Positions 25,288 to 34,691 of a DNA stretch of 64,000 bases are shown here, piece by piece. The notes below the pieces were generated by a model. That model did not search any database and was not told the origin of the DNA. It saw only the letters and a list, made by a program, of their open reading frames with translations. The translations under genes and the position numbers were made by a program. Source of the DNA: Pseudoxanthomonas sp. PXM01 (GTDB lineage: Bacteria; Pseudomonadota; Gammaproteobacteria; Xanthomonadales; Xanthomonadaceae); contig NZ_JACVAJ010000004.1 of the NCBI RefSeq assembly GCF_014851815.1, positions 1-64,000 of the forward strand, written 5' to 3'. Position 1 is the stretch's first letter; every line of letters begins with the position of its first letter.

Positions 25288-25902
25288 TCAGTAGGTGCGG
25301 CTGAATACCTTGATCAGGTCATCGCGGAAATCGCTGTGCGGACGATCGGGAAACTGCGGCTTCTTCAGCGCGATCATGTCCCGCATGTATACGTTGATGG
25401 TGCGATCATTGACCTCAACGATGATTTTGGGTGTTCCACTGGATGCCGGATCCAGTGCATCCTCGCGCGAGACATGGTGGCGGATCAGCTGGTCCTTGAA
25501 TATCTCGCCGATGTCGATCGTCGCCTCAAGCGGCGTACCGTCCTTCGAGCGCCACGTCACCGTGGCGGGAGGAGGGAAGTTCGGAATGGGGCCGCGGCCG
25601 GCGCTCAGCAGCTTGTCGAGCGGTCGCCCATACGATTCGACCGAAGGCGATGGCCTGTCTTCCGCGCCATGCCTGAAACCCCGATAGAGGATTTCGCACG
25701 ACTGGGTATCGAAGCAGTGGGCGCCGAAATAATGCGCCCTGAACTTCAACGGCCACTCGGCACCGACGTTGGTGTAGTGGCCATCCGGCAGCCCGGTCGA
25801 CGAGGCGGGAGAAGTGGAGGTGGACATGGTGGCATTGCATCCTGTCGTGGCAACGGAGATCAACGCGCCCGTGGCGATGCTCCGAAGAAGGCGTCGTTCC
25901 AT
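25288..25902 (-). CDS. Lipoprotein, likely immunity partner of the phospholipase (DUF3304-like)
   Basis: A 204-residue protein with a lipoprotein signal (ATGALISVATTGC, Cys22), followed by a serine/threonine linker. The mature part contains HYTNVGAEWPLKFRAHYFGAH, CFDTQSCEILYRGF with a likely disulphide, PPPATVTWRSKDG, IFKDQLIRHHVSRED and VNDRTINVYMRDMI. This pattern resembles, from memory, the DUF3304 lipoproteins found beside Tle lipases. Anchored in the periplasm, it would block the lipase delivered by kin cells. ATG 25902 gives the signal peptide; the frame upstream is not gene-like. Confidence 0.75.
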   Translation of the reverse strand: MERRLLRSIATGALISVATTGCNATMSTSTSPASSTGLPDGHYTNVGAEWPLKFRAHYFGAHCFDTQSCEILYRGFRHGAEDRPSPSVESYGRPLDKLLSAGRGPIPNFPPPATVTWRSKDGTPLEATIDIGEIFKDQLIRHHVSREDALDPASSGTPKIIVEVNDRTINVYMRDMIALKKPQFPDRPHSDFRDDLIKVFSRTY

Positions 25903-26096
25903 GAGGCTTTCCTGACCATTCGGCAGCCCCACGTTATCGCGCTGCGGATACACACGCAATCCGCCGCGGAGATGTGAAGAACGTGTGGAGGAGCGCTACT
26001 CACGAAAGGAGTGGAAACGACGCTGGACTCGCACTTCCGTTCGCGGCGCATCGAACACGGTTCATCCATTTACCGGACGCGACAGCCGCCGATTGC

Positions 26097-26489
26097 TCAG
26101 CCTGCCTCGCCAGGATCGTAGTAGCCCGACAGCGATTCGACGCGCACCATCGACGTACGCAACGCGAGCACGACATCGTCCACGCGAAACTCCACGTCCC
26201 ACGCGCCATCGGCCGGCCGCATCGTCAACCGTCCGGACATCGTGGTCGCGAAGCCCGACAACGTGAACGCGCTGACGCCGAAGCAGGCCAATTGCAGTTG
26301 CGTGCGGTTGGCATCGCCATCCCAGCGCGAGGGCAGCGGATGCGGCACGGCATCGACATCGAAACGCAGGCGCACGCGGGGACCATCGCGGTGCAGGATC
26401 ACCTCATGCAGGTCGATGGGCCGCGCACCGGTATCGGACGGCAGCTGCGCCAGTGATTGCGGATTGGATACGGCAACCGTCCAGTCCAT
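26097..26489 (-). CDS. Imm50-like immunity protein
   Basis: A 130-residue soluble protein, mostly beta-strands: LHEVILHRDGPRVRLRFDVDAVP, then RTQLQLACFGVSAFTLSGF, then WDVEFRVDDVVLALRTSMVRVESLSGYYDPG. The layout, with the strand HRDGP and the closing region about DNA-free beta-sheet length, resembles my memory of the Imm50 family. No matching toxin is beside it, but the lipase/lipoprotein pair is less than 200 bp downstream. ATG 26489 is preferred to the TTG at 26501, which would overlap the yceH stop. Assignment is tentative. Confidence 0.6.
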   Translation of the reverse strand: MDWTVAVSNPQSLAQLPSDTGARPIDLHEVILHRDGPRVRLRFDVDAVPHPLPSRWDGDANRTQLQLACFGVSAFTLSGFATTMSGRLTMRPADGAWDVEFRVDDVVLALRTSMVRVESLSGYYDPGEAG

Positions 26490-26497
26490 GGTGCCGC

Positions 26498-27151
26498 TCA
26501 AGCGCTGGGGCGCTCGGCGAGCAGTCGCTCGACCTGTTCGCGCAGCGCGGCGACCTCGCCTTCCAGCGCCGCGACACGGACTTCGAGCTCGGCGCTCGCA
26601 GGCTCGCTCGACGACACAGACGGCAGGCGCGCCGCGATCGCGGCGACATCCACGGGCCCACTCAACAGGTGCGCATAACGGTCCTCGCGCTGGCCGGGGC
26701 CGCGCGGGATCTGCACGACCAGGGCGGTCTCGCGCTGGATCAGGCGATCGAGGTGATGGCGGACATCATCGGCATCATTGAACTTGAACAGCCGCTCGCT
26801 GCGAGCGAGCAGTTCGTGCACGGTCTGCGCACCGCGCAGCATCAGCAGGCCCAGCAGCACGGCCTGCTGCTGCGGAATGCCGAAGAACGCCGCGGTGCGG
26901 TGCTCGTAGCGCTCGGCGCGCGAGGAGAACACCTGCTTCGCCAGCCCCTTCTGTTCCAGCTGCCGCAGGGCATGGTTCACCGCCCCGGGATCCAGCGCCA
27001 TCACCGGCTCGCGCGCGGTCTTCTGGTTGGCGGCGGCCTGCGCGGCGTTGACTGTCAGCGGATAGGTCTCCGGCGTGGTCGCCTCCTTTTCGATCAGGCA
27101 GCCCAGCAGGCGGGCCTCGGCGGCATTCAGGACGGGCGCGGTGTCTTCCAT
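26498..27151 (-). CDS. YceH family (UPF0502/DUF480) protein
   Basis: A 217-residue protein of the YceH family. It has the typical opening [29 protein letters not shown] and the [11 protein letters not shown] motif, two winged-helix domains (about 5-90 and 95-170), and a C-terminal coiled coil ([21 protein letters not shown]). The fold suggests DNA or protein binding; its role is not established. The ATG at 27151 gives the conserved N-terminus; the longer upstream frame is the shadow of the phosphatase gene. The Imm50-like gene follows on the same strand. Confidence 0.92.
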   Translation of the reverse strand: MEDTAPVLNAAEARLLGCLIEKEATTPETYPLTVNAAQAAANQKTAREPVMALDPGAVNHALRQLEQKGLAKQVFSSRAERYEHRTAAFFGIPQQQAVLLGLLMLRGAQTVHELLARSERLFKFNDADDVRHHLDRLIQRETALVVQIPRGPGQREDRYAHLLSGPVDVAAIAARLPSVSSSEPASAELEVRVAALEGEVAALREQVERLLAERPSA

Positions 27152-27265
27152 GGAGGCATCGGGAACAGGAGCGGGGCCGGCAGGATAACCCGCATGCCGT
27201 TGCACCGAACGACGGGTGTAACACCGGTCGGCTAGAATTCCCGCACATTCGAAATGGGATCTTCC

Positions 27266-28150
27266 ATGCGCGTTTCCCTGCTTGCCGCCGGCCTGGCGGC
27301 GTCGTTGCTGACCTTGGCCGCCTGCAAACGCACCGAACCCGCCGCCGCCCCGGCCGAAGCCGCGACGAAGCCCACCGGCACGCACGACAACCTCAACGCG
27401 GTGGCGTGGGTGCAGACCTCGGTCGAATACCGCGCGATCACCACGCAGACGTTCCGCGCGGCCGCCGACCACCTGGATGTCGCGCTGAAGGAAAAGAACT
27501 GGGACGCGCTGGTCCCGAGCGAACGTGGCAACGCCGCCACCGGCCTGAAGCCGGCCGTCGTGATGGACGTGGACGAAACCGTGCTGGACAACTCGCCGTA
27601 CCAGGCGCGCCTGATCCGCGACGGCAAGGAATACGACGAGATCAGCTGGGACCAGTGGGTCGCCGAGAAGAAAGCCAAGCCGCTGCCGGGCGTGGTCGAT
27701 TTCGCCAGGGCCGCGGCCGAGAAGGGCGTGACCATCCTGTACATCTCCAACCGCGCCGTGCACCTGAAGGAAGCCACGCTGGCCAACCTGCGCGAGGCCG
27801 GCCTGCCGGTCGCCGACGACAGCGTGTTCCTCGGCCTGGGCACGGTGCTGGAAGGCTGCGAGCAGAACGGTAGCGAGAAGAACTGCCGCCGCCGCCTGGC
27901 CGGCCAGCAGTACCGCGTGCTGATGCAGTTTGGCGACCAGATCGGCGACTTCGTGCAGGTGGAAGCCAACACCCGCGACGCCCGCCAGGCGCTGTTCGAC
28001 GAGTACGACGACTGGTTCGGCGAGCGCTGGTGGATGCTGCCCAACCCGACCTACGGTTCGTGGGAGCCGGCGCTGTTCAACAACGCCTGGGACCAGCCGC
28101 CCGCCGCCCGCACGCAGGCCAAGCGCGACGCGCTGGACTACGCCCCGTGA
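27266..28150 (+). CDS. 5'-nucleotidase, lipoprotein e(P4) family acid phosphatase
   Basis: A 294-residue outer-membrane lipoprotein (lipobox LAAC, Cys20) with a HAD-type phosphatase domain. The nucleophile motif [12 protein letters not shown] provides the two aspartates of the DDDD class, and the later GDQIGDF supplies the other two. The WDQWV and ISNR segments are typical of e(P4), which removes phosphate from nucleotides such as NMN outside the inner membrane. ATG 27266 (MRVSLLAAG) gives the lipobox. The pyrF GTG overlaps its stop by 4 bp, so it is translationally coupled to a pyrimidine-synthesis gene. Confidence 0.9.
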   Translation: MRVSLLAAGLAASLLTLAACKRTEPAAAPAEAATKPTGTHDNLNAVAWVQTSVEYRAITTQTFRAAADHLDVALKEKNWDALVPSERGNAATGLKPAVVMDVDETVLDNSPYQARLIRDGKEYDEISWDQWVAEKKAKPLPGVVDFARAAAEKGVTILYISNRAVHLKEATLANLREAGLPVADDSVFLGLGTVLEGCEQNGSEKNCRRRLAGQQYRVLMQFGDQIGDFVQVEANTRDARQALFDEYDDWFGERWWMLPNPTYGSWEPALFNNAWDQPPAARTQAKRDALDYAP

Positions 28151-28872
28151 GCGCACGCGGGCCGGTCGCGCTGACGGCACGCGAGCGCCTGATCTTCGCG
28201 CTCGACGCCCCCTCGGGTGCCGACGCGCTGGCGTGGGTGGACCGGCTGGGCGACGCGGTGCAGTTCTACAAGATCGGCATGGAGCTGCTGGCCAGCGGCG
28301 ACTATTTCACCGTGCTGGACGAACTGGCCCGCCGCGACAAGCGCGTGTTCGTCGACCTGAAGTTCTTCGACATCCCCGCCACCGTAGCCGGGGTGATCCG
28401 CGGCCTGTCGCGCTGGCCGGTGACCTACGCGACCATCCACGGCTGGCATGCCGGGATGATGGAAGCGGCCGCCGAGGCGCGTGCTGGCGAACTGCGGTTG
28501 CTGGCCGTAACCGTGCTGACCTCGATGGACGGGGGCGACCTGCGCGCCATGGGCATCAACAGCGGCGAACCGGCGGACATCGTCGTCCAACGCGCGGTGG
28601 CAGCCCAGGCATCGGGAATCGACGGCGTGATCTGCTCCGGGCAGGAGGCGAGCATGATCCGCGCCGCGACCGGCCTCGGCTTCTCGATCGTCTGCCCCGG
28701 CATCCGCCCCGGCGGGCCGGTCGGCGACGACCAGAAGCGCACCGTCGGCGTGGCCGAGGCGTTCTCACTGGGCGCCGACGCCATCGTGGTCGGCCGACCG
28801 ATCAGCAAGGCGACCGATCCGCGCGCGGCCGCCGAGGCTATCCAGGCAGAAATCATCACCGCCATTAAGTAA
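28147..28872 (+). CDS. pyrF: Orotidine-5'-phosphate decarboxylase
   Basis: A 241-residue TIM-barrel enzyme that makes UMP from OMP, the last step of pyrimidine synthesis. The active-site set [11 protein letters not shown] is present (Lys and Asp of the K-x2-D-I pattern), as is the phosphate-binding [11 protein letters not shown] and ending [12 protein letters not shown]. The GTG at 28147 overlaps the TGA of the phosphatase gene as GTGA. A structured intergenic region with an intrinsic terminator follows. Confidence 0.95.
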   Translation: MSARGPVALTARERLIFALDAPSGADALAWVDRLGDAVQFYKIGMELLASGDYFTVLDELARRDKRVFVDLKFFDIPATVAGVIRGLSRWPVTYATIHGWHAGMMEAAAEARAGELRLLAVTVLTSMDGGDLRAMGINSGEPADIVVQRAVAAQASGIDGVICSGQEASMIRAATGLGFSIVCPGIRPGGPVGDDQKRTVGVAEAFSLGADAIVVGRPISKATDPRAAAEAIQAEIITAIK

Positions 28873-28883
28873 AATCAATAACT

Positions 28884-29042
28884 TGAAGTAAATTACTTCA
28901 GGTATTGCCTTAGCATTCGGGCACAGGTAGTCTGTGCGCATCCGGCCTCTGGGCCGGAGATGTGCCACAACACTTCGTCCTCCGGCTTCGGCCGGATTTC
29001 AGGAGGTCCGCGGGGTCGCAAGACATCCGGACCTCCTTTTTT
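28884..29042 (+). ncRNA. Candidate structured small RNA (intergenic)
   Basis: The gap after pyrF begins with an inverted repeat TGAAGTAA-A-TTACTTCA (28884-28900). It then shows three hairpins in order: GCGCATC/GATGTGC enclosing CGGCC/GGCCG (about 28936-28964), TCCGGC-TTCG-GCCGGA (28981-28996), and the terminator stem at 29001-29037. Three stems in series ending in a T-run are what a short regulatory RNA would look like. It could also be an unusually structured 3' end of the pyrF mRNA. No known RNA family was recognised. Confidence 0.4.
29001..29042 (+). terminator. Intrinsic terminator after pyrF
   Basis: A perfect 10-bp stem AGGAGGTCCG (29001-29010) and CGGACCTCCT (29028-29037) with a 17-nt loop is followed by a run of Ts to 29042. 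It ends either pyrF or the candidate small RNA. Confidence 0.88.
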
Positions 29043-29132
29043 ATTGCCCGGAGCACGGCAACTTGCGACGCCCATGCTTGCCGCTCTCGCCACGGGCCGC
29101 GAAGATGCGGGGCGACTGGGGAGTCACACCGC

Positions 29133-30056
29133 ATGAAGCCGAAGCCGTCCGCGTCCGTCCTGCGCGTGCTGGCAGCCCTCGGGCTGTCGCTGGTGCTGCT
29201 GGCCGCCTGCAGGAAGAGCGAGCCCGTGGAACTCGCCGGCGCCGCCAGCGAGCCGGCCGCGGCGGTTCGCCAGTTGGCGACCCACCTGCAGCGCAACGAC
29301 CTGGTCGGCTTCGCGCGCGATGCCGTCCCGCCGGACGTCCACGCGCGGCTGGACATCGCCTGGCGCGCTGGCACGAGCCGCTGGCCGCTGACCGAGCTGC
29401 CGCTGGACGACAAGCTGGTGGCGATGCTGGCCGCGCTGTCGGCCAAGGATGCGGAAAGAACGCTGCAGCGGAGCTTCGAGCGCCAGTTCGCCCGGCAGGA
29501 CCGCGACCTGAAGGAGGCCGCGCGCACGCTGGGCCTGTTCGGCGTGCAGTACGTGAAGAACGAGGGCGACTACACCCAGGAGGAACGCGACCACTACGCG
29601 CAGGTGATCGCGGCCCTCGGCGACTGGGCGCAGCAGGCGCCGCTCGGCGATCCGGCGCTGGCCAAGGCCACGCTGGCGCGGCTGGCGCCGGCGGCGCGAC
29701 GCAGCGGGCTGACCACCGAGCAGGCCCTGAACGACGCCGGCATGGCCGCCAGCCTGCAGCGGCTGACGCCGTTCTTCATCGAGGCCAAGGCCACGTTCAC
29801 GCGCTACGGGCTGCCGCTGGACGCCACGTTCACCGACCTGCGCACGGGCCTTGTCGAACAGAAGGGCGACACCGCCACGGTGCGTATCCACTACCCGCTG
29901 GGCGAACGCGAGATCGATACCGTCGTCAGCCTGACCCGGCGCGATGGCCAGTGGTACCTGACCGACTACCTCCGGCATGCCGACGAGGTGCTGGCGGCTG
30001 CGACGCCTCCCCTTCCGACGCCACCTGCCGACGACGATCCCGCCAGCAAGCCCTGA
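29133..30056 (+). CDS. Lipoprotein, unknown function
   Basis: A 307-residue lipoprotein with lipobox LAAC (Cys25) after the hydrophobic ALGLSLVLL stretch. The mature part is helical (LATHLQRNDLVGFARDAVPPDV, MLAALSAKDAERTLQRSFERQF), followed by a C-terminal beta-rich segment (TATVRIHYPLGEREIDTVVSLTRRDGQWYLTDYL) that resembles an NTF2-like or DUF4878-type sheet. The tail is proline-rich. The ATG at 29133 gives the lipobox; it lies about 90 bp after a terminator, so it has its own promoter. It should sit on the periplasmic face of the outer membrane. Confidence 0.7.
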   Translation: MKPKPSASVLRVLAALGLSLVLLAACRKSEPVELAGAASEPAAAVRQLATHLQRNDLVGFARDAVPPDVHARLDIAWRAGTSRWPLTELPLDDKLVAMLAALSAKDAERTLQRSFERQFARQDRDLKEAARTLGLFGVQYVKNEGDYTQEERDHYAQVIAALGDWAQQAPLGDPALAKATLARLAPAARRSGLTTEQALNDAGMAASLQRLTPFFIEAKATFTRYGLPLDATFTDLRTGLVEQKGDTATVRIHYPLGEREIDTVVSLTRRDGQWYLTDYLRHADEVLAAATPPLPTPPADDDPASKP

Positions 30057-30194
30057 GGCGCGGCAACGCTCTTTTCTTTAGTTTTTCAACCACTTATGGC
30101 CACTGCACCGCCCGGGCTATCCCGCCGGCTCAGGATAAACACCGCCCGCCGAGGGCTGTAACCGCTTTCCAGCCGGCCACGGGCGTGGGCCATA

Positions 30195-32882
30195 ATGCGA
30201 CCGATGCCTGAACAGAACTCCCTGCCGTTCCCCGACGGTCCCAAGCCGACGCCGCCGGAGAAGAAGTCCGATGCGACGGATGCGGCTGCGCCCGCGACCT
30301 CGCCGGATCCCGCTGGCCGCGACGCTGCGCCGGTGACCGCGGGCGTGCCGATGGCACCGCCCGTCGCCACCCGCCAGGCCAAGCGCCCGTTGTGGGCGCG
30401 GATGCTCGGCCGGCTCGCGGACCCGTGGCTGGCCTTGAACATCGAGCCCGGCGTGCCGGCCGACCTGCTGGACGGCCGCCCGGTCTGTTATGTGCTGGAA
30501 GACTACGGCCTGTCGAACGCGCTGATCCTGGACCGCGCCTGCCGCGATGCCGGCCTGCCCTCCCCGCTGGTGCCGCTGCCGGTCGGCGGCAATCCGCTCG
30601 GCCGCAAGCGCGCCTACGTGGCGCTGTCGCGCCGCAACGCCAGCACGCTGATCCCCGACCAGATCAGCGCCAAGACCCACTCGGGTTCGCTGGCCAAACT
30701 GCTGGACGCGCATCGCGCCAGCCCGGCGCTGGACGTGCAGCTGGTGCCGGTGTCGATCTTCGTCGGCCGCGCACCGGACAAGCAGAGCGGCTGGTTCTCG
30801 GTGCTGTTCTCCGAGAACTGGGCCATCGTCGGCCGCTTCCGCCGCCTGCTTGCCATCCTGCTCAACGGCCGCGGCACCATCGTGCGCTTCGCGCCGCCGG
30901 TGTCGCTGCGCGGCACCGTCGACGAAGGCCTGGAGCCCGAACGCACGGTCCGCAAGCTGTCGCGCGTGCTGCGCACGCACTTCCACCGCATCCGCGAAGC
31001 CGTCATCGGCCCCGACCTGTCGACCCGACGCCTGCTGGTGGACCAGGTGCTGGCCGCCGAGCCGGTGAAGGACGCGATCGCCGAGCAGGCCCGGCGCGAC
31101 AAGTCCAAGCCCGAGGACGCGTGGAAGAAGGCGCACGCCTACGCCTGGGAAATCGCCGCCGACTATTCCAACCCGGTGGTGCGCTCGGCCAGCTTCCTGC
31201 TGAGCCACGTGTGGAACCAGATCTACGACGGCGTGCTGGTCCATCACCTGGACAAGTTCAAGGAAGCCGCGCCCGGCCACGAAGTCGTCTACGTGCCCTG
31301 CCACCGCAGCCACATGGACTACCTGCTGCTGTCGTACCTGCTGTACGAACGCGGCATCGTGCCGCCGCACATCGCCGCCGGCATCAACCTCAACCTGCCG
31401 GTGGTGGGCACGCTGCTGCGCAAGGGCGGTGCGTTCTTCATGCGCCGCAGCTTCCGCGGCAATCCGCTGTACTCGGCGGTGTTCACCGAATACGTCGCGC
31501 AGCTGGTCTCCGGCGGCTATTCGCTGGAGTACTTCATCGAGGGCGGGCGCTCGCGCACCGGCCGGTTGCTGCCGCCGAAGGGCGGCATGATCTCGATGAC
31601 GCTGCGCGCCTTCCTGCGCCAGCCACGCAAGCCGGTGCTGTTCCAGCCGGTCTACATCGGCTACGAGAAGCTGCTGGAAGGCACCAGCTACCTGGACGAG
31701 CTCAGCGGCCGGCCGAAGGAGAAGGAATCCATCTGGGCCGTGCTGTGGGGCATCCCGAAGGTGCTGCGGCAGAACTACGGCCAGGTGGTGGTGAATTTCG
31801 GCGAGCCGATCCCGTTGAACGACGCGCTGGCCAAACACGCGCCCGAATGGGATGGCACGCCGGTCGGCGAAGAGGAAAAGCCGGCGTGGCTGTCCGATAT
31901 CGTCGATGCGCTGGCGCAGCAGATCCAGGTCAACATCAACCGCGCCGCCGACGTGAACCCGATCAACCTGCTGGCGCTGGCGCTGCTGTCCACGCCCAAG
32001 CACGCGATGGGCGAGGCGGACCTGATCGCGCAGATCGAACTGTCGAAGACGCTGCTGGCCGAACTGCCCTACTCCGACCGCGTCACCGTCACCCCGCATT
32101 CGCCGGACCGCATCATCTCCCACGCCGAGGAGATCAACATGCTGCAGCGGATCAAGCATCCGCTCGGCGACGTGCTGAGCGTGGACGATGACACCGCGGT
32201 GCTGTTGAGCTACTACCGCAACAACGTGCTGCACCTGTTCACCGCCTCGTCGTGGATCGCGTGCTGCTTCCAGAACAACCGCCGCATGAGCCGTGCCGGT
32301 GTGCTGCGCTTGGGCCGCACGCTGTATCCGTTCCTGCAGGCGGAGCTGTTCCTACCGTGGACGGAAGACGAGTTCGCCGAGCGCATGGAGCGCACCATCG
32401 AGGTGTTCGTCCGCGAAGGCCTGCTGCAGCAGGTCAACGACGACGATGGCGGCATCCTGGCGCGAAGCGCCGGCCAGACCGACGAGGTGTTCCGCCTGCG
32501 CGCGATCGGCCATTCGCTGCAGCAGGCGTTCGAGCGCTATTACATCGCCATTTCGGTGCTGGTGAAGAACGGTCCGGGCACGCTGGGCGCGGCCGAGCTG
32601 GAAAGCCTGTGCCAGCAGGCGGCACAACGCCTGAGCCTGCTGTACGCACCGGCGGCGCCGGAATTCTTCGACAAAACGCTGTTCCGCGGCTTCATCCAGA
32701 AGCTGCGCGAACTGAAGCTGGTCTGGCCCGACGAGAACAGCAAGCTGCTGTTCGACGAACGCCTGGACGCGTGGGCGCGCGACGCCAAGGCCATCCTCGG
32801 CCGCGAGCTGCGCCACACCATCGAGAAGGTCAGCCCGGAAGCGGCCAAGCCGGCCGAGCCGGTGGTGGCGCCGCAGGATTGA
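30195..32882 (+). CDS. plsB: Glycerol-3-phosphate 1-O-acyltransferase
   Basis: An 895-residue membrane-associated enzyme that adds the first acyl chain to glycerol-3-phosphate in phospholipid synthesis. The acyltransferase motif CHRSHMDYLLLS (His370, Asp375) is present, with the following blocks GGAFFMRRSFRGNPLY, FIEGGRSRTGRLLPPKGGM and FQPVYIGYEKL. The first 70 residues are proline- and alanine-rich and poorly structured, as in Xanthomonas PlsB. ATG 30204 (MPEQNSLPF) is an equally good start. It is monocistronic; the paralogous cluster downstream reads the other way. Confidence 0.95.
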   Translation: MRPMPEQNSLPFPDGPKPTPPEKKSDATDAAAPATSPDPAGRDAAPVTAGVPMAPPVATRQAKRPLWARMLGRLADPWLALNIEPGVPADLLDGRPVCYVLEDYGLSNALILDRACRDAGLPSPLVPLPVGGNPLGRKRAYVALSRRNASTLIPDQISAKTHSGSLAKLLDAHRASPALDVQLVPVSIFVGRAPDKQSGWFSVLFSENWAIVGRFRRLLAILLNGRGTIVRFAPPVSLRGTVDEGLEPERTVRKLSRVLRTHFHRIREAVIGPDLSTRRLLVDQVLAAEPVKDAIAEQARRDKSKPEDAWKKAHAYAWEIAADYSNPVVRSASFLLSHVWNQIYDGVLVHHLDKFKEAAPGHEVVYVPCHRSHMDYLLLSYLLYERGIVPPHIAAGINLNLPVVGTLLRKGGAFFMRRSFRGNPLYSAVFTEYVAQLVSGGYSLEYFIEGGRSRTGRLLPPKGGMISMTLRAFLRQPRKPVLFQPVYIGYEKLLEGTSYLDELSGRPKEKESIWAVLWGIPKVLRQNYGQVVVNFGEPIPLNDALAKHAPEWDGTPVGEEEKPAWLSDIVDALAQQIQVNINRAADVNPINLLALALLSTPKHAMGEADLIAQIELSKTLLAELPYSDRVTVTPHSPDRIISHAEEINMLQRIKHPLGDVLSVDDDTAVLLSYYRNNVLHLFTASSWIACCFQNNRRMSRAGVLRLGRTLYPFLQAELFLPWTEDEFAERMERTIEVFVREGLLQQVNDDDGGILARSAGQTDEVFRLRAIGHSLQQAFERYYIAISVLVKNGPGTLGAAELESLCQQAAQRLSLLYAPAAPEFFDKTLFRGFIQKLRELKLVWPDENSKLLFDERLDAWARDAKAILGRELRHTIEKVSPEAAKPAEPVVAPQD

Positions 32883-32978
32883 CGCCAGCACAGCCGTCGA
32901 GCAGGTCGACACGCACGATCACCCTCGACACGGATGATCGTGCGCAGCGATGACCAGCCTCGAACGGCGCTGGCTGGC

Positions 32979-33587
32979 TCAGAAGCCTGTTCCCGCCGCC
33001 TTGTCGCAGTTCATGCGAAGGAACTCCATCGCGTAAAGAACGCGTGCGACCAGATCCGTCGCGCCTAGATAAACGGAAGACGCGCTATCGACGCCGCGTT
33101 GGTGGATCAGTACGGTGGCTCCACTGGACGTCGCTTTTACCTGCGTGACGTCGGACCAGGAAATCGTGTCCTTCGCAATCGTCCCATTCACGAAATTCTG
33201 CGGATAGTACTGGTGGGCAGGACTGCTTTTTTCCCAAGGCAACCAGCGCCCCTGATCACTGGTGTCGTAGACGCGTTCACTCGATTGCAAATCGATGAAT
33301 GAGGTGTCGTGCAGGATTTCGGTTACGCAAAGATCCGGACTGCGAACGTCGACCACCCTGGCTGTTCCGGAAAACTTGATACGACGGAACACCAATCGGC
33401 CCTTCAGTTCCTCGAAGCTCGCCACAAACGTTCCGCTCTGATAGCCGTTCTGCGGAAGCGTCATGGCAAGGAATTTCTGTGCCCCCTCGGCAGTCTGCTC
33501 GGGTTGCGCGGCGACTTGCCCGGCCAGCGCAATGCACGCGACGAGGACTCCTCCTTTTGCGATCCGTAGCGTTTTTGCGAACTTCAT
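32979..33587 (-). CDS. Secreted protein, FLRxxCD-GTGF family, copy 3
   Basis: A 202-residue protein with a signal peptide (VLVACIALAGQVAAQ). The mature part opens with QTAEGAQKFL and closes with LYAMEFLRMNCDKAAGTGF; these two blocks define a family with two more members in this cluster (34692-35285 and 35401-36054). Between them are beta-rich stretches such as RLVFRRIKFSGTARVV and ATVLIHQRGVDSAS. It has two mature cysteines and is likely periplasmic. It is the last gene of a six-gene leftward cluster, 176 bp from the gene before it. No known family is recognised. Confidence 0.72.
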   Translation of the reverse strand: MKFAKTLRIAKGGVLVACIALAGQVAAQPEQTAEGAQKFLAMTLPQNGYQSGTFVASFEELKGRLVFRRIKFSGTARVVDVRSPDLCVTEILHDTSFIDLQSSERVYDTSDQGRWLPWEKSSPAHQYYPQNFVNGTIAKDTISWSDVTQVKATSSGATVLIHQRGVDSASSVYLGATDLVARVLYAMEFLRMNCDKAAGTGF

Positions 33588-33763
33588 TTCGACGCCCCCT
33601 TGCTGTGATGGTCCTGCGGGATACTTCACTGTGGTCTTGCCGGACATGTCGCATCAACAATGCAGAACCACGCCCCGGATCTCTCCACCTGCGCGCGCGA
33701 TTTCGCCGAGGCCTTGGAGCGAACCGGCGTCCATGGAGATTCCTCCGCTCAAGGCATGGTTCC

Positions 33764-34621
33764 TCACTGGCCTGAGCTCTTGACCGTGCCCACGGTCTTG
33801 CAGGTCTCCTTCGGCGCAGCACAGACGATGGGCGCGGAACACTTGAACTCGAACCGGGGCGGGTCGTTCGCGGGGCGCTTGGCCATCTGTGCGACCGGCA
33901 TTTGCGCCCATAACGACCTGTCCTCGCGGACGCAGGAGACCGCGCCGGTGTAGGCGGGATTTCCCGTATTGGTCCGGCACAGGTGGGCCGCACTCTGCGC
34001 GAAATCGGTGCGGGCGCCGGCTTCATTGGTCTTGAACATGGAGGTGACGGTGGTCCTGAAGGGCGCGCTGGTGCAGACCTTGCGTGCATCTCCTGCAGGT
34101 TCAGGCGGGCGCGCACTGGCCGCCGCCGGACCACCGCGCGCGCGCGCCGCCGCTTCGCGCATCTCCACCAGTCGCCGCGCCTCCGCCTCACGGTGGCTGC
34201 CGAGGCGTTGGGTTTCACGCGCTACTTCCGCCGCCTTGCGATTGCGCTCGGCCTCGGCGGCCTTGCGCTGGAGCTCGGCTTGCGCCTCCCTCTGCCGTTG
34301 CTCGCGCTCGAGGCGCGCCCGCTCGGCGGCGGCGCCCGGGTTTGCCTTGTCGGCGGCGGCCTGTTCCGCGGGCGAAGCGGCCTTGCAGTAGCCCAGGGCG
34401 ACGCACTTCTCCTGAGTAACGCAATAGCGATTCTCAAGGTCGTCAACCTGCATGCCGACCGTATTGATCTGCATGTAGCGGGCGATGTAGACCGTCCGTC
34501 CCTCGGAGTACGCACTGGTTTCCCTGCAAGGAAGCCAGATCCCGACCTGCGCGTGCGCGAAGTAAGGTGCTGCCAGCAGCGCAAGTGCGAGCAGCAGCCT
34601 GAAGGCAATGCTCACAAGCAC
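33764..34621 (-). CDS. Secreted coiled-coil, cysteine-rich protein, copy 2
   Basis: A 285-residue protein with a signal peptide (LLLALALLAAPYFAHAQ). A short N-terminal domain with paired cysteines (WLPCRE, NRYCVTQEKCVALGYC) is followed by a long charged coiled coil (about residues 90-165), then a second cysteine-rich domain (KVCTS, HLCRTN, VSCVRED, FKCSAPIVCAAPKETCKT). The coiled-coil block AAEVARE-x-QRLGSHREAEARRLVEMREAA is nearly the same as in the gene at 36066-36830, also in DNA. Probably periplasmic or exported with several disulphides. It lies 70 bp after the gene at 34692. Function unknown. Confidence 0.72.
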   Translation of the reverse strand: MLVSIAFRLLLALALLAAPYFAHAQVGIWLPCRETSAYSEGRTVYIARYMQINTVGMQVDDLENRYCVTQEKCVALGYCKAASPAEQAAADKANPGAAAERARLEREQRQREAQAELQRKAAEAERNRKAAEVARETQRLGSHREAEARRLVEMREAAARARGGPAAASARPPEPAGDARKVCTSAPFRTTVTSMFKTNEAGARTDFAQSAAHLCRTNTGNPAYTGAVSCVREDRSLWAQMPVAQMAKRPANDPPRFEFKCSAPIVCAAPKETCKTVGTVKSSGQ

Positions 34622-34691
34622 CTCTTTTTCAAGACGGGCCTGCCTGGGTTAGACGCACCACCAACGGAGCGCGAGAACGCTGCCGGTAACA

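Noticed and set aside
30117..32234. A 705-codon minus-strand frame opposite plsB
   Set aside because: Mirror of plsB with low-complexity sequence.
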